Source: Ruminobacter sp964520475 (GTDB taxonomy: Bacteria; Pseudomonadota; Gammaproteobacteria; Enterobacterales; Succinivibrionaceae). Taken from it: 64,000 nt of DNA. The notes under the pieces are model-generated. The model did not search any database and was not told the DNA's origin. It was given only the letters and a program-made list of their open reading frames with translations. Of this stretch, positions 42,683-50,497 are shown piece by piece. The position numbers and the translations under genes were made by a program. Location of the stretch: assembly GCA_964520475.1 (NCBI GenBank), contig CAZFNS010000001.1, positions 1 to 64,000 on the forward strand. The letters are read 5' to 3'. Each line of letters starts with the position of its first letter. Position 1 is the stretch's first letter.

Positions 42683-43261
42683 TCAGTCTTTTTTCCGCGC
42701 GAGCCCGGCGCCGCTCCGCCACGCCTCGCCGACTTTCGCGCCGACGGCGTAATAGCCGTTCCTCATCTGGTCGAACATGAAAGCGTTCAGTTTCGCGGCG
42801 TCGATTTTCCCTTTATCGTCCAGGACCTTTTCGTCCGCCAGCACGTTCACTATCCTTCCGAGCACCCGCAGCCCGTAAGGCTCGTCCTCCAGTTTCTCGA
42901 CGACGCATTCCAGGGTCAGGGGATACTCCTCGACGACGGGCGCGTCCACCCGGGAGCTTTTGACGGCGCGCAGCCCCGAGCGCGCGAATTTGTCCGGCGC
43001 CCGGTTCGCGCTGACAATGCCGAAGAAGTCCGACTCCTCCAGCGTGTCCGTTCCGGGCACGGCCAGGGTGAACGCTCCCCGCGCCCGGATGTTGGCGACG
43101 GTTTTGTGGTCCGCCTCCAGATTCAGCGCCACCATGTCCTCCGCGCAGATTCCGCCCCACGCCATCATCATCACGTCCGGGGTGCCGTCCTCGTTGTACG
43201 TGCCGATCATATAGGTCGGCATGGGGAACAGGTACGGATGCACGCCCAAATCTTTCTTCAT
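42683..43261 (-). CDS. Flavin reductase (flavoredoxin-like) family protein
   Basis: 192 aa. FMN-binding split-barrel family: PTYMIGTYNEDGTPDVMMMAWGG, HKTVANIRARGAFTLAVPG and FGIVSANRAPDKFARSGL are the usual stretches. Members act as flavin reductases or, in anaerobes, as flavoredoxin electron carriers. ATG 43261 has AAGGAG eight bases upstream. It follows the FMN reductase gene at 43348 in the same direction, so both are likely in one unit divergent from the HxlR regulator. Confidence 0.86.
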   Translation of the reverse strand: MKKDLGVHPYLFPMPTYMIGTYNEDGTPDVMMMAWGGICAEDMVALNLEADHKTVANIRARGAFTLAVPGTDTLEESDFFGIVSANRAPDKFARSGLRAVKSSRVDAPVVEEYPLTLECVVEKLEDEPYGLRVLGRIVNVLADEKVLDDKGKIDAAKLNAFMFDQMRNGYYAVGAKVGEAWRSGAGLARKKD

Positions 43262-43347
43262 GACTTTGTCTCCTTCATCTCTTTCGTCTCGTTCCGGTTC
43301 GGTTTCTTTCCTGAAAGCCCCGGCCGCGCCGGACCGCGCCCCGGGCC

Positions 43348-43899
43348 TCAGCGAATCGATTTGCCCAGCTCGAACGCCAGCCGGAACTCGGGCCTCTCTT
43401 TCATGTCGCCCGGATCCCCGGAGCCCCCGGCGAGGACGTGCCCGAGGTTGGTCCAGCCCAGATACTCCAGCAGGTGATCGTAGTAGCGCACCGCGTCCTC
43501 GAAGGCGTGCCCCGCGGCCGTCATGAGCAGCGCGGAGGCGCGGCCGTGTCCCCTGAGCAGGTTCTCGCGGCCCTCCTCGAGGGCAACCAGCCGGTCGAAG
43601 GCCGTCCTGAGCTGGCCGCTGAAAGTCCAGTAATAAAGCGGGCTCGCGAGGACGATCACCTCCGACGCCAGGACCGCCGGATAGATTTTCGTCATGTCGT
43701 CGTTCTGGACGCAGGGTCTTTCCCTCGCGCCGTCCCCGCCGAAACATCCCCGGCAGCCGCGGATGTCCATGCCGTGCAGATAAAACTCGGCGACTTCGTT
43801 CCCGGACTCCGCCGCCCCCGCGGAAAACGCCCCGATCAGCTCCGCGGTGCTGCCGCGCTTCCGGGGACTGCCGTTGAGTATCACGACGCGTCTGCCCAT
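43348..43899 (-). CDS. NADPH-dependent FMN reductase / flavodoxin-like protein
   Basis: 183 aa. GSPRKRGSTAELIGAF is the FMN phosphate loop and ASPLYYWTFSGQLRTAFDR the second flavin site. Three cysteines (in RGCRGCF and RPCVQND) sit where iron-sulfur flavoproteins carry their cluster ligands, but the spacing is looser, so a cluster is doubtful. AGGAGG lies just before ATG 43899. Divergent from hxlR, whose product probably controls it. Confidence 0.86.
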   Translation of the reverse strand: MGRRVVILNGSPRKRGSTAELIGAFSAGAAESGNEVAEFYLHGMDIRGCRGCFGGDGARERPCVQNDDMTKIYPAVLASEVIVLASPLYYWTFSGQLRTAFDRLVALEEGRENLLRGHGRASALLMTAAGHAFEDAVRYYDHLLEYLGWTNLGHVLAGGSGDPGDMKERPEFRLAFELGKSIR

Positions 43900-43924
43900 G
43901 TTCCCTCCTCCGGGAGCCGCCGTC

Positions 43925-43953
43925 TTGACTTTCCGCGGGTCCCGCCTTATAAC
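43925..43953 (+). promoter_or_regulatory. Promoter of the HxlR regulator gene
   Basis: TTGACT (43925-43930), 17-base spacer, TATAAC (43948-43953). The divergent FMN reductase promoter must overlap this 123-bp region; a minus-strand TATAAG sits on the same bases. Confidence 0.65.
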
Positions 43954-43996
43954 AACACTAACCGAAGCCGGAAATAAAAACAAGTACGCACATCGG

Positions 43997-44011
43997 GGAT
44001 AGATACTATCC
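43997..44011. promoter_or_regulatory. Palindrome in the hxlR leader, candidate operator
   Basis: GGATAG-ATA-CTATCC, a perfect 6-bp inverted repeat with 3-base centre, 11 bases before the hxlR ATG and just downstream of its promoter. It suits autoregulation by a small winged-helix dimer. Confidence 0.45.
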
Positions 44012-44022
44012 GGGAGGAAAGC

Positions 44023-44361
44023 ATGACGAACGGGGAACGCATCGCCGACTGCAGGCTCGAGGACACCGGGTTCAACTACACGATGTCGCTGATCCAGGGC
44101 AAATACAAAATGATCGTCCTCTACACCCTGTCCGAGTTCAAAACCGTGCGGTTCAACGAGATGAAGAAGTACATAGGATCCGTCACCTTCAAAACGCTCA
44201 GCTCCACGCTGAAAGCCCTGGAAGCCGACGGCCTGGTGAACCGGAGGGAGTATCCGCGGATCCCCCCGAAGGTCGAGTACAGCCTGACGGAAAAGGGCGC
44301 GTCTCTCATGCCGATCCTGGACCGGATGTGCGCCTGGGGCGAGGCGCACCGCGAAAAATGA
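44023..44361 (+). CDS. HxlR-family transcriptional regulator
   Basis: 112 aa. MarR-like winged helix, DUF24/HxlR type: the pattern GKYKMIVLYTLSEFKTVRFNEMKKYI, then KTLSSTLKALEADGLVNRREYP and VEYSLTEKG. Many members sense electrophiles or quinones through a cysteine near the N-terminus; here C10 and C107 are the only cysteines. Strong GGGAGG before the ATG. Divergent from flavin and FMN reductase genes, which are the likely targets. FMN reductase 2 and the nitroreductase converge on it. Confidence 0.88.
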   Translation: MTNGERIADCRLEDTGFNYTMSLIQGKYKMIVLYTLSEFKTVRFNEMKKYIGSVTFKTLSSTLKALEADGLVNRREYPRIPPKVEYSLTEKGASLMPILDRMCAWGEAHREK

Positions 44362-44404
44362 CGGCCGCCGGGGCGGCGGCCGGAGACGGCGCGCGCCGGG
44401 ACCG

Positions 44405-45070
44405 CTAGGGGCGGGAATCCGGGATCAGTTTTTTGCCCAGCTCGTACGCGGCTTCGAGGTCGGCGTCCCAGTGCGTCCGGCGGTATTCCGCCTTCTCGGG
44501 CTCCGAGAACCAGTCCGAGTAATACTTCCCGTAGTCGGAGAACTGGTACGTGTTGTAGGCGCGGAAGTTGCCCGCGTACGCGAACGTCCTGCCGACGAAG
44601 CCTTCCCAGACGTCCAGGTTCCGCTGCCAGCCGCTCTTGCGGAACTGCTCTTCCGTCACGTTCATCGTGTAAACGAACGCGAAGGGCATCCGCTTGCGGG
44701 GGATCGAGATCTTGTGCGAATACGGCGTGAACGGGAACAGGAGCCGTTCGTAGAACGAATGGAGCACTCCCGTGACGGTCCCGTAGTAAATCGGCGAGCC
44801 GACCACGACGCCGTCGCACCCGAGCACCTCCCCGAGAACCGGCTTCAGCCCGTCGGCGGCGGCGCACTTCCACTGGGAAGGCCCGCCGATCAGCTTGCAG
44901 GCGAAACAGCTCTTGCAGCCGGTAAAACCGATATCGTACAGATCGATTCTTTTCGTGACGGTTTCCTCGCCCGCGAGGGCCGCCGCGGCGCCCTCCAGGG
45001 CGCGGTCGAGCAGCCGGGCCGTGTTCCGGTTCTTCCGCGGCCCGCCGTTTATCGCTATGATTGTTTTCAT
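44405..45070 (-). CDS. Iron-sulfur-flavoprotein-like NADPH-dependent FMN reductase
   Basis: 221 aa. INGGPRKNRNTARLLDRAL is the FMN loop. A compact cysteine group, CKSCFAC followed by C ten to eleven residues later, matches the [4Fe-4S] motif of archaeal and clostridial iron-sulfur flavoproteins better than the paralogue at 43348. GSPIYYGTVTGVLHSFYERL is the second flavin site. ATG 45070 overlaps the nitroreductase stop by 4 bases (ATGA), so the two are translated together. GGAGG upstream. Confidence 0.86.
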   Translation of the reverse strand: MKTIIAINGGPRKNRNTARLLDRALEGAAAALAGEETVTKRIDLYDIGFTGCKSCFACKLIGGPSQWKCAAADGLKPVLGEVLGCDGVVVGSPIYYGTVTGVLHSFYERLLFPFTPYSHKISIPRKRMPFAFVYTMNVTEEQFRKSGWQRNLDVWEGFVGRTFAYAGNFRAYNTYQFSDYGKYYSDWFSEPEKAEYRRTHWDADLEAAYELGKKLIPDSRP

Positions 45071-45594
45071 CGGTTTCCTCCGTATCTTTCGTAATGAACC
45101 CTGGGACTCAGCCGGCGCGGCGGCTCGGGCCGCGCCTTCGCGCCGAGCGAAACGGCGTTGAGAATGCCGTAGTAATCCGGGATCCCGAGCAGGGCCCGGA
45201 TGTCCTCCTCCGCCGTCCCGGTGTGGCCCCGGCGGTCCTTCATGTGGATCCAGCAGGCTCCCGCGCCGTAATATTCCGCCGCCAGCAGGATAAAGGCCGA
45301 GGCCACCGCGGCGTCCTCCACCCACAGTTCCAGGCCGCGCCTGTCGATGACGGGGACGATCGCGGCGTCCCCGTGCGCCAGGGGCCCGGCGCCCATCGCC
45401 TTGCACCGCGCGAGTTCCGCCATGATCTTTTTATCGCGGATCACGACGAACTCGACCGGGTGCCCGCCCCACGACGACGGCGCGTAGGCCGCGGCCTCCA
45501 GTATTTTCGCGATGACCTCGTCGGGGATCCGCTCCCCGCTGAACTTGCGGATCGACCGCCGGTTTTTCACCAGTTCGGGAAAAGCTTCGTACAT
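45067..45594 (-). CDS. Nitroreductase family protein
   Basis: 175 aa. FMN-dependent NAD(P)H oxidoreductase fold: NRRSIRKFSGERIPDEVI and AAAYAPSSWGGHPVEFVVI at the N-terminus, then DAAVASAFILLAAEYYGAGACWI. It is the short type that often acts as an enoate or nitro-compound reductase; the substrate is unknown. GAGGAG precedes ATG 45594. It is followed, with coupled translation, by the FMN reductase gene. The IS-like element begins only 50 bases upstream and may have displaced its promoter. Confidence 0.86.
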   Translation of the reverse strand: MYEAFPELVKNRRSIRKFSGERIPDEVIAKILEAAAYAPSSWGGHPVEFVVIRDKKIMAELARCKAMGAGPLAHGDAAIVPVIDRRGLELWVEDAAVASAFILLAAEYYGAGACWIHMKDRRGHTGTAEEDIRALLGIPDYYGILNAVSLGAKARPEPPRRLSPRVHYERYGGNR

Positions 45595-45635
45595 GATCGT
45601 CTCCTCAAATGAGTAACCCCGGGGATCGTCTCCCG

Positions 45636-45643
45636 CGCGGACG
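45636..45643. repeat. Left copy of a candidate target-site duplication
   Basis: CGCGGACG, repeated in direct orientation at 47315-47322. Each copy lies one base outside a TTGAGTA end of the element. Confidence 0.55.
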
Positions 45644-45668
45644 GTTGAGTAAGCGGCGCGTTCGGCAC

Positions 45669-47264
45669 TCAAATCCCGCGGGGAGAACGAGCCCCGAGCA
45701 TTTCGAGGAACAGGCGGTCCCGGGCGGAAAGAGTTTCCCCCGCGCCGCCCGCGGCGAACCGGAGCAGCACCGCGGGCGCGGGCGTCTCCCGCAGCCACCG
45801 CAGGAGCTCGCTCCCGGCGTCCGCTCCCGCCGGCGAGCCGGCCCCGGTTCCGCCCGGCTCCGCCGCCCGGGTCCGGACGATGCCGCGGATCCGTCCGCAC
45901 AGCCACTCGTAATGGCACAGGGCCAGGAACCGGACGAACATGAGATCCTCGGGATCGGGGGATCCGCCGGGGCCCCGTTCGCCCGCCGCGAGAAAGGTCG
46001 CGATCTCCTCCCGGCGCCGGTACTTGCGGAGGCACTCGGACGCGTCTTCCCCGCGGCTCGACGCCAAAGCGAAATAACCGTGGTACTTTTTGGCCGCCGC
46101 GATCGCCCCGGCGTTGTACGCCGCGGCGATCCCGCCGCCGGAGCGGCGGACGGTCAGATACGCGCGGGCCGTCTCCAGGGCGTCCTCCGTCAGGCTTTCC
46201 TCCGGCACGCCCGCCTCGAGCAGGTTTTTGAGCTCGAGGAGATCCCGGTCGAAAGCCCCGTCCCGCCGGGCCTTCAGCGCCTCGTCGAAATAAAGGTGCA
46301 GGAAGATCGCGCGGCGGGACGCGTCCCCGCCGCCCGCGGCGCTTTTTTTCCGTTTCCCGCGTTTCCGCGGCGCCGGCTCCGCCTCCGCGGTCAGGCCGCG
46401 GACGTCCGGATCGGACCGGCAGGCGGGCGCGCCGGAGCACAGTTCCCCGAGCCGTCCGTCGAGTTCCTTCCTGACCCATTTGGCGGTGACTTTTACCGGG
46501 ACGACGAAATCGAGGCCGGCCCGCAGGAACCCGGCCGCGGTCTTTTTGAAGCCGCGCCCGCCGGCCGCGACGATCTCCGCCCGCCCCGCGCCGGGCTCCG
46601 GCGGCCGCCGCAGCGCGATCTCCGCGGCCGCGGCGTCCCGCAGGCAGCGCGGCAGCGGGACAAACGCGAGGGGCTGTTCCCCGTCCGCCGAATAGAGCGC
46701 CAGAATCTTGCGCCGTTCCTCCTCCGCCCCGGCGGCCGGACCGGCGTCGTAAGCGAGGAGATCGGGATCGCCGGCGGCGGAGAGCCTCGCGGCGAAAAAC
46801 CGGCGCCTCACCGCCTCCCCGGCGGCGGGCGCGGCCCCTTCCGGGCAGAGCCGGCCCCCGGCGCCCGCGAGGCGCCGGCACCCCGCGGCCAGCGCGAGCC
46901 GGGCCGCGGCGAGGATTTCCCGGGCGGCGGCCGGATCCGCGCTTTCGGAAAGCGCCCGGGCGACGCCCGAGGCGTTGCCGATATACTCCGCGAAATCCGC
47001 CCCGCCGGAACTCTCCCCCGCGCCGGCCGCCGGGACGCCCCGGGCGGGATCCGCCGTCCCGGCGCTTTTAGCGCGCCGCGGGCGGGTCGGGACGACCGTT
47101 CCGGAGCCGGCGGGGATTTTGCCGACGATGCGGCTGGAAATCACGACGTTGTATTTTTTTTCGGGATCGTAGCGGGTTTGGCGTTCGATGACGTAGACGT
47201 CGCCGTTCTTCTGCCGCTGCTGAACGGTGCGGGTCTTGATCTCGCCGGAAGCTTTCGCGGGCAT
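45669..47264 (-). CDS. IS1634/IS4-superfamily transposase-like protein lacking key catalytic residues
   Basis: 531 aa, uninterrupted. The N-terminus (IKTRTVQQRQKNGDVYVIER, YDPEKKYN, PTRPRR) and the late KKYHGYFALASS and FVRFLALCHYEWL blocks follow IS1634-type transposases. The first catalytic aspartate can be D173 (AYDAGP). The second should lie in EIVAAGGRGF, but no Asp is there. The YREK signature Y-(2)-R-(3)-E-(6)-K reads Y415, R418, A422, E429, so the catalytic Glu and the Lys are gone. The insertion domain is shrunken and Ala/Gly/Arg-rich. It is probably inactive or repurposed. GGAGG precedes ATG 47264. Confidence 0.8.
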   Translation of the reverse strand: MPAKASGEIKTRTVQQRQKNGDVYVIERQTRYDPEKKYNVVISSRIVGKIPAGSGTVVPTRPRRAKSAGTADPARGVPAAGAGESSGGADFAEYIGNASGVARALSESADPAAAREILAAARLALAAGCRRLAGAGGRLCPEGAAPAAGEAVRRRFFAARLSAAGDPDLLAYDAGPAAGAEEERRKILALYSADGEQPLAFVPLPRCLRDAAAAEIALRRPPEPGAGRAEIVAAGGRGFKKTAAGFLRAGLDFVVPVKVTAKWVRKELDGRLGELCSGAPACRSDPDVRGLTAEAEPAPRKRGKRKKSAAGGGDASRRAIFLHLYFDEALKARRDGAFDRDLLELKNLLEAGVPEESLTEDALETARAYLTVRRSGGGIAAAYNAGAIAAAKKYHGYFALASSRGEDASECLRKYRRREEIATFLAAGERGPGGSPDPEDLMFVRFLALCHYEWLCGRIRGIVRTRAAEPGGTGAGSPAGADAGSELLRWLRETPAPAVLLRFAAGGAGETLSARDRLFLEMLGARSPRGI

Positions 47265-47284
47265 GGGCGTTCCTCCCTTGAGTA

Positions 47285-47313
47285 AGTATATATTCATCAT
47301 AACTTATACTCAA
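47285..47313 (-). promoter_or_regulatory. Transposase promoter built into the right end of the element
   Basis: TTGAGT (47308-47313, part of the terminal repeat), 17-base spacer, TATACT (47285-47290) on the minus strand. The promoter is bracketed by TTGAGT and ACTCAA, so a protein binding the ends would also shut it off. Confidence 0.7.
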
Positions 47314-47314
47314 A

Positions 47315-47322
47315 CGCGGACG
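47315..47322. repeat. Right copy of a candidate target-site duplication
   Basis: CGCGGACG, same orientation as 45636-45643. Confidence 0.55.
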
Positions 47323-47353
47323 CAAGAATAAATCCGGGCAAAACCCGGAAAAG

Positions 47354-47373
47354 CCGCCGGTCCGTCCCGGCGG
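47354..47373 (-). terminator. Hairpin after the TetR-AKR-AKR unit
   Basis: CCGCCGG/CCGGCGG, 6-base loop, followed on the minus strand by CTTTTCC and then a second small stem (CCGGG/CCCGG) with ATTTATTCTT. Likely but weak terminator. Confidence 0.5.
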
Positions 47374-47443
47374 CGGAGGAAACGGTCGGCGCGGCGCCGT
47401 TTGTCCGGCCGGATGGCGCCGCTCAAAGGGGAGAGCCGCCTTT

Positions 47444-48445
47444 TCAGCGGTTGCTTGCGTGGACGACGCCGTCGTCCTCCACGTGGCCCCTGTGGCCGTG
47501 GACCTCGCAGGCGCCGAGGGCCTTTTCCAGGTCGGCGAACTCGCCGTCCGAAAGCTCCACGTTCCACGCCCCGAGGTTCTCGAGGATGCGCCCTTTGTTC
47601 TTGGAGCCGGGGATGGGCACGACGTTCGGATACTTGCGGAGCATCCAGGCCAGGGAAATCTGCGCGTTGGTCGCCCCTTTCGCCGCGGCGAATTTCTCCA
47701 GCACGGCGATGATCGGCCGGTTCGCGATTATGTTCTCCCGGCTCAGCTGGGGAACCCAGTTGCGCACGTCGTCGGTTTTCTCGAACTCGGTCTCCGCGGT
47801 GATCTTGCCCGACAGGAACCCGCTCGCGACGGGAGAAAACGGCACCACCCCGATTCCCTCCTTAAGGCAGTAGGGAAAAATGTCCTTCTCGCAGTCGCGC
47901 TCGAGCATGTTGTAGAGATTCTGCACCGCGCTGACCGGGGTGACGGCGTGGGCCCTGCCCAGCGTCTCGGCGGACACCTGGGAAAGCCCCCAGCCGCGGA
48001 TCAGACCCTCTTTGATGAGAAGCCCCATGCCTTCCGCGACCTCTTCCAAAGATATGTCCCGGTTATAGCGGTGCCAGTAGTACAGATCGACGTAGTCGGT
48101 GCCGAGGCGCCGGAGCGATCCCTCCAGGTGGGCGCGCAGCGCGGCGTAGACGGAGCCCGCCGCCTTCGGCTCGTCCGAGGCGAGGTGAAGCTTCGTCGCG
48201 ATTACGACGTTCTTTCTCACGTCGCGGAGCGCCTTGCCGACGATCAGCTCGTTATGCCCGGGCATCTCCAGGTTCGGCCCGTAAACCTCGGCCGTGTCGA
48301 AAAAATCGCACCCGAAATCACAGGCGCCCCGGATCGCTTCGACGCTGTAGCTCTCCTCCGGTATTTTCCCGTAGCCGTGGGAAAAAGCCATGCAGCCCAT
48401 GCCGATGGGGGTCACCTCGATATTCCCGAGTTTTCTCTTTTTCAT
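47444..48445 (-). CDS. Aldo/keto reductase
   Basis: 333 aa. NADPH-dependent (alpha/beta)8 barrel enzyme. The catalytic tetrad is visible: Asp in FFDTAEVYG with the Tyr of VYG, Lys in IATKLHL and His in YYWHRY. The C-terminal cofactor loop PIPGSKNKGRILENL is typical. The carbonyl substrate is unknown. Second of two reductase genes behind the TetR regulator; 118-base gap to the first one. The two proteins are distant paralogues, not a recent duplication. Confidence 0.92.
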   Translation of the reverse strand: MKKRKLGNIEVTPIGMGCMAFSHGYGKIPEESYSVEAIRGACDFGCDFFDTAEVYGPNLEMPGHNELIVGKALRDVRKNVVIATKLHLASDEPKAAGSVYAALRAHLEGSLRRLGTDYVDLYYWHRYNRDISLEEVAEGMGLLIKEGLIRGWGLSQVSAETLGRAHAVTPVSAVQNLYNMLERDCEKDIFPYCLKEGIGVVPFSPVASGFLSGKITAETEFEKTDDVRNWVPQLSRENIIANRPIIAVLEKFAAAKGATNAQISLAWMLRKYPNVVPIPGSKNKGRILENLGAWNVELSDGEFADLEKALGACEVHGHRGHVEDDGVVHASNR

Positions 48446-48563
48446 TTCGTCACCTCGTCTTTTCGTTTAAAAAAATCTTCCGCCGGGGCGGCCCCCGGCG
48501 CGCGCCCGGGCGGATCGTTTACGGCGCGTTTTCGCCGCCGTCGCGCCGCCGCCCGGGCTCAGG

Positions 48564-49559
48564 TCAGAACGCGTGCTGCTTGACGTGCGCGACGTAGGGC
48601 GCCTCCAGGGCCGCGATCTCGTCCGCGGAGAGGGTTATGTCCAAAGCCGAAACCGCCTCCTCCACGTGCCTTACGTCGGTCGTGCCCACGATGGGCGAGC
48701 CGATGAAAGGCTTGGAGAGCATCCACGCCAGCGCCTCCTGCGCCATGCTCCGGCCCGCCTCCCGGGCCGTTTTCTCGAGATTGTCCACGACCGCCTTGTC
48801 CTGCGCCGCCGTGTCCTCCCGCCATACCGCCGGGGAGACGCCGTCGATGGCGCTGCGGGCCGTCCGGACTCCCCAGGGACGGGCGCAGCGTCCCGCCGCC
48901 AGGGGGCTCCACGGATTCACCGCCACCTTGCGATCCAGGCAGAGGGGCATCATCTCGTGCTCTTCCTCCCGGTAGATCAGATTGTACTGGTTCTGCATGG
49001 ACACGAATTTCGCCCAGCCGCGCCGTTCGGCGATGTTCTGCATCCGCTCGAACTGCCACGCGGACATGGTGCAGGCCCCGATGTACCGGGCCTTCCCGCT
49101 CTTCACCACGTCGTTCAGGGCGTCCATGATTTCCTCCATCGGCGTTTCCGGGTCGAGGCGGTGGATCTGGTAAACGTCGACGTAGTCCAGGCCGAGACGC
49201 GCGAGGCTGTGGTCTATCTCCGTCATAATGTTCTTCCGGGAAAGCCCCCCGCCGTTGGGTCTGCCGGGGCGCATGGCGAAATTGACTTTGGTCGCCACCA
49301 CGATTTCGTCGCGGTCCAGGCCGAATTCCCTGATGAGCCGGCCGGTTATCTCCTCGCTCGAGCCCAGCTGGTACACGTTCGCGGTGTCGAAAAAGTTGAT
49401 CCCGAGATCGACGGCTTTTTTGAACAGCGGCTTCGCCTCCTCGTAGTTTTTCGCCCAGGGGAAGACGCCGTTCTCCGGGCCGGGCCGCCCGAAGCTCATC
49501 ATGCCCAGGCAAATTTTGGAAACGTCGGCGCCGGTGTTTCCCAGTTTGATATATTTCAT
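48564..49559 (-). CDS. Aldo/keto reductase
   Basis: 331 aa. Tetrad: Asp in FFDTANVYQ with its Tyr, Lys in VVATKVNF, His in VYQIHRLD. The C-terminal SPIVGTTDVRHVEEAV loop is the NADPH site. It resembles the Tas/YajO-type branch. GAGAGG lies before the ATG. It follows the TetR gene by 129 bases and is probably in the same transcript. Confidence 0.92.
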   Translation of the reverse strand: MKYIKLGNTGADVSKICLGMMSFGRPGPENGVFPWAKNYEEAKPLFKKAVDLGINFFDTANVYQLGSSEEITGRLIREFGLDRDEIVVATKVNFAMRPGRPNGGGLSRKNIMTEIDHSLARLGLDYVDVYQIHRLDPETPMEEIMDALNDVVKSGKARYIGACTMSAWQFERMQNIAERRGWAKFVSMQNQYNLIYREEEHEMMPLCLDRKVAVNPWSPLAAGRCARPWGVRTARSAIDGVSPAVWREDTAAQDKAVVDNLEKTAREAGRSMAQEALAWMLSKPFIGSPIVGTTDVRHVEEAVSALDITLSADEIAALEAPYVAHVKQHAF

Positions 49560-49688
49560 GCTTGCCTCTCTTCCTGTCTTCGGTCGGCCGCGCTCTTTCG
49601 CGGCCCGAGTAACCGCGCCGGATCCCGGGGCGGTTATGCCGGCGGGCCGGAATTTTCCCGGGGAACTTTTCGCGCGGATCGGCGGCGG

Positions 49689-50300
49689 TCAGCCGGCCGG
49701 TCCGCCCTTTTCCGGGCGTGTTCCCGTCATGGCGGCGACGGTTTCCGCGAACCGGTTCAGACGCTCCCGCATGGGGAACCGCCCGTCCGTCATGCACCAG
49801 AGCGTCACCGCCCCGTAATACTCCGCGGTTATCATGTCGGCGAGCTGTTCCGCGGGGAGCGTTCCGGACGGTCCGCCGTCTTTTTCCGCCGCGGCGAGCG
49901 TCTCGTAAATAAAATCCCGGTCGAGCTTAAGTTTGGCGATCCCCCGCCCGTCGCTCCCGGCCGGGCACACCGCGCCCTTCATCCACTGTTTGCAGAGTTC
50001 CAGGCCGCCTTCCTCGATGAAGCGGGCGGATTCCGCGAGAAATTCGGCCACCTTCTCCGCCGCGGTTCCGGATTTGTTTTTGAGGGACTCGGCGACCGCG
50101 CCCATGTCCCGGAAGGCGATTTCGTAGGCTATGTCTTCCCTGCGTTCGAAATACACGTAGAAAGTGCCCTTGCTGACGCCGGCCTCGGCGACGATGTCGT
50201 CCACCGACACGCCGGCCAGCCCCTTGCGTTCGTGCAGCCGTTTCGCGGCCAGCACGATGTTTTCGCGCGTTTGCTTAGCCGCTTCCTGTCTCTTGCCCAC
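49689..50300 (-). CDS. TetR-family transcriptional regulator
   Basis: 203 aa. N-terminal helix-turn-helix (about 8-55): TRENIVLAAKRLHERKGLAGVSVDDIVAEAGVSKGTFYVYF is the TetR pattern. The C-terminal ligand domain is not recognisable. It starts at GTG 50300, with GGAGG eight bases upstream. A perfect palindrome over its own -35 box suggests autorepression, and the two reductases downstream are the likely regulon. Confidence 0.92.
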   Translation of the reverse strand: MGKRQEAAKQTRENIVLAAKRLHERKGLAGVSVDDIVAEAGVSKGTFYVYFERREDIAYEIAFRDMGAVAESLKNKSGTAAEKVAEFLAESARFIEEGGLELCKQWMKGAVCPAGSDGRGIAKLKLDRDFIYETLAAAEKDGGPSGTLPAEQLADMITAEYYGAVTLWCMTDGRFPMRERLNRFAETVAAMTGTRPEKGGPAG

Positions 50301-50324
50301 GGCGTAACCTCCCCTTATGTTTTT

Positions 50325-50353
50325 ATTATACTGCAGTCATTGACTATAGTCAA
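50325..50353 (-). promoter_or_regulatory. tetR promoter and operator
   Basis: TTGACT (50348-50353), 17-base spacer, TATAAT (50325-50330) on the minus strand. TTGACTATAGTCAA (50340-50353) is a perfect 14-bp palindrome that includes the -35; ACTGCAGT follows as a second, smaller palindrome in the spacer. Confidence 0.78.
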
Positions 50354-50362
50354 TAAATCAAG

Positions 50363-50394
50363 AAAAAAAATTTCCCGCGTCTCAACGGCGGGAA
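50363..50394 (-). terminator. Terminator of the lipoprotein gene
   Basis: TTCCCGC/GCGGGAA stem (50372-50378 with 50388-50394), 9-base loop, then a run of eight T (50363-50370) on the minus strand. A second stem (50397-50415) lies just before it. It insulates the tetR promoter. Confidence 0.75.
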
Positions 50395-50497
50395 TTTTCC
50401 GTCCCGCGGACGGAAACGAAAGACCGCGGGCATCAAGCGGGGCTCCGGCGGAACCTGGGCTCTCAGAATATGACCGCCGGGCGGCGGCCCGGCCGCG

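Larger units (their letters stand above)
45644..47314 (-). mobile_element. IS1634-like insertion element (1.67 kb)
   Basis: The ends carry TTGAGTA as a short terminal inverted repeat (45645-45651 and, inverted, 47307-47313). Each end also has a second TTGAGT box in opposite orientation (ACTCAA at 45667-45672; TTGAGT at 47278-47283). The 8-bp direct repeat CGCGGACG flanks it. One transposase-like gene fills the inside. The 1.67 kb size suits IS4/IS1634 elements. The right end is AT-rich in a GC-rich region. Confidence 0.65.
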
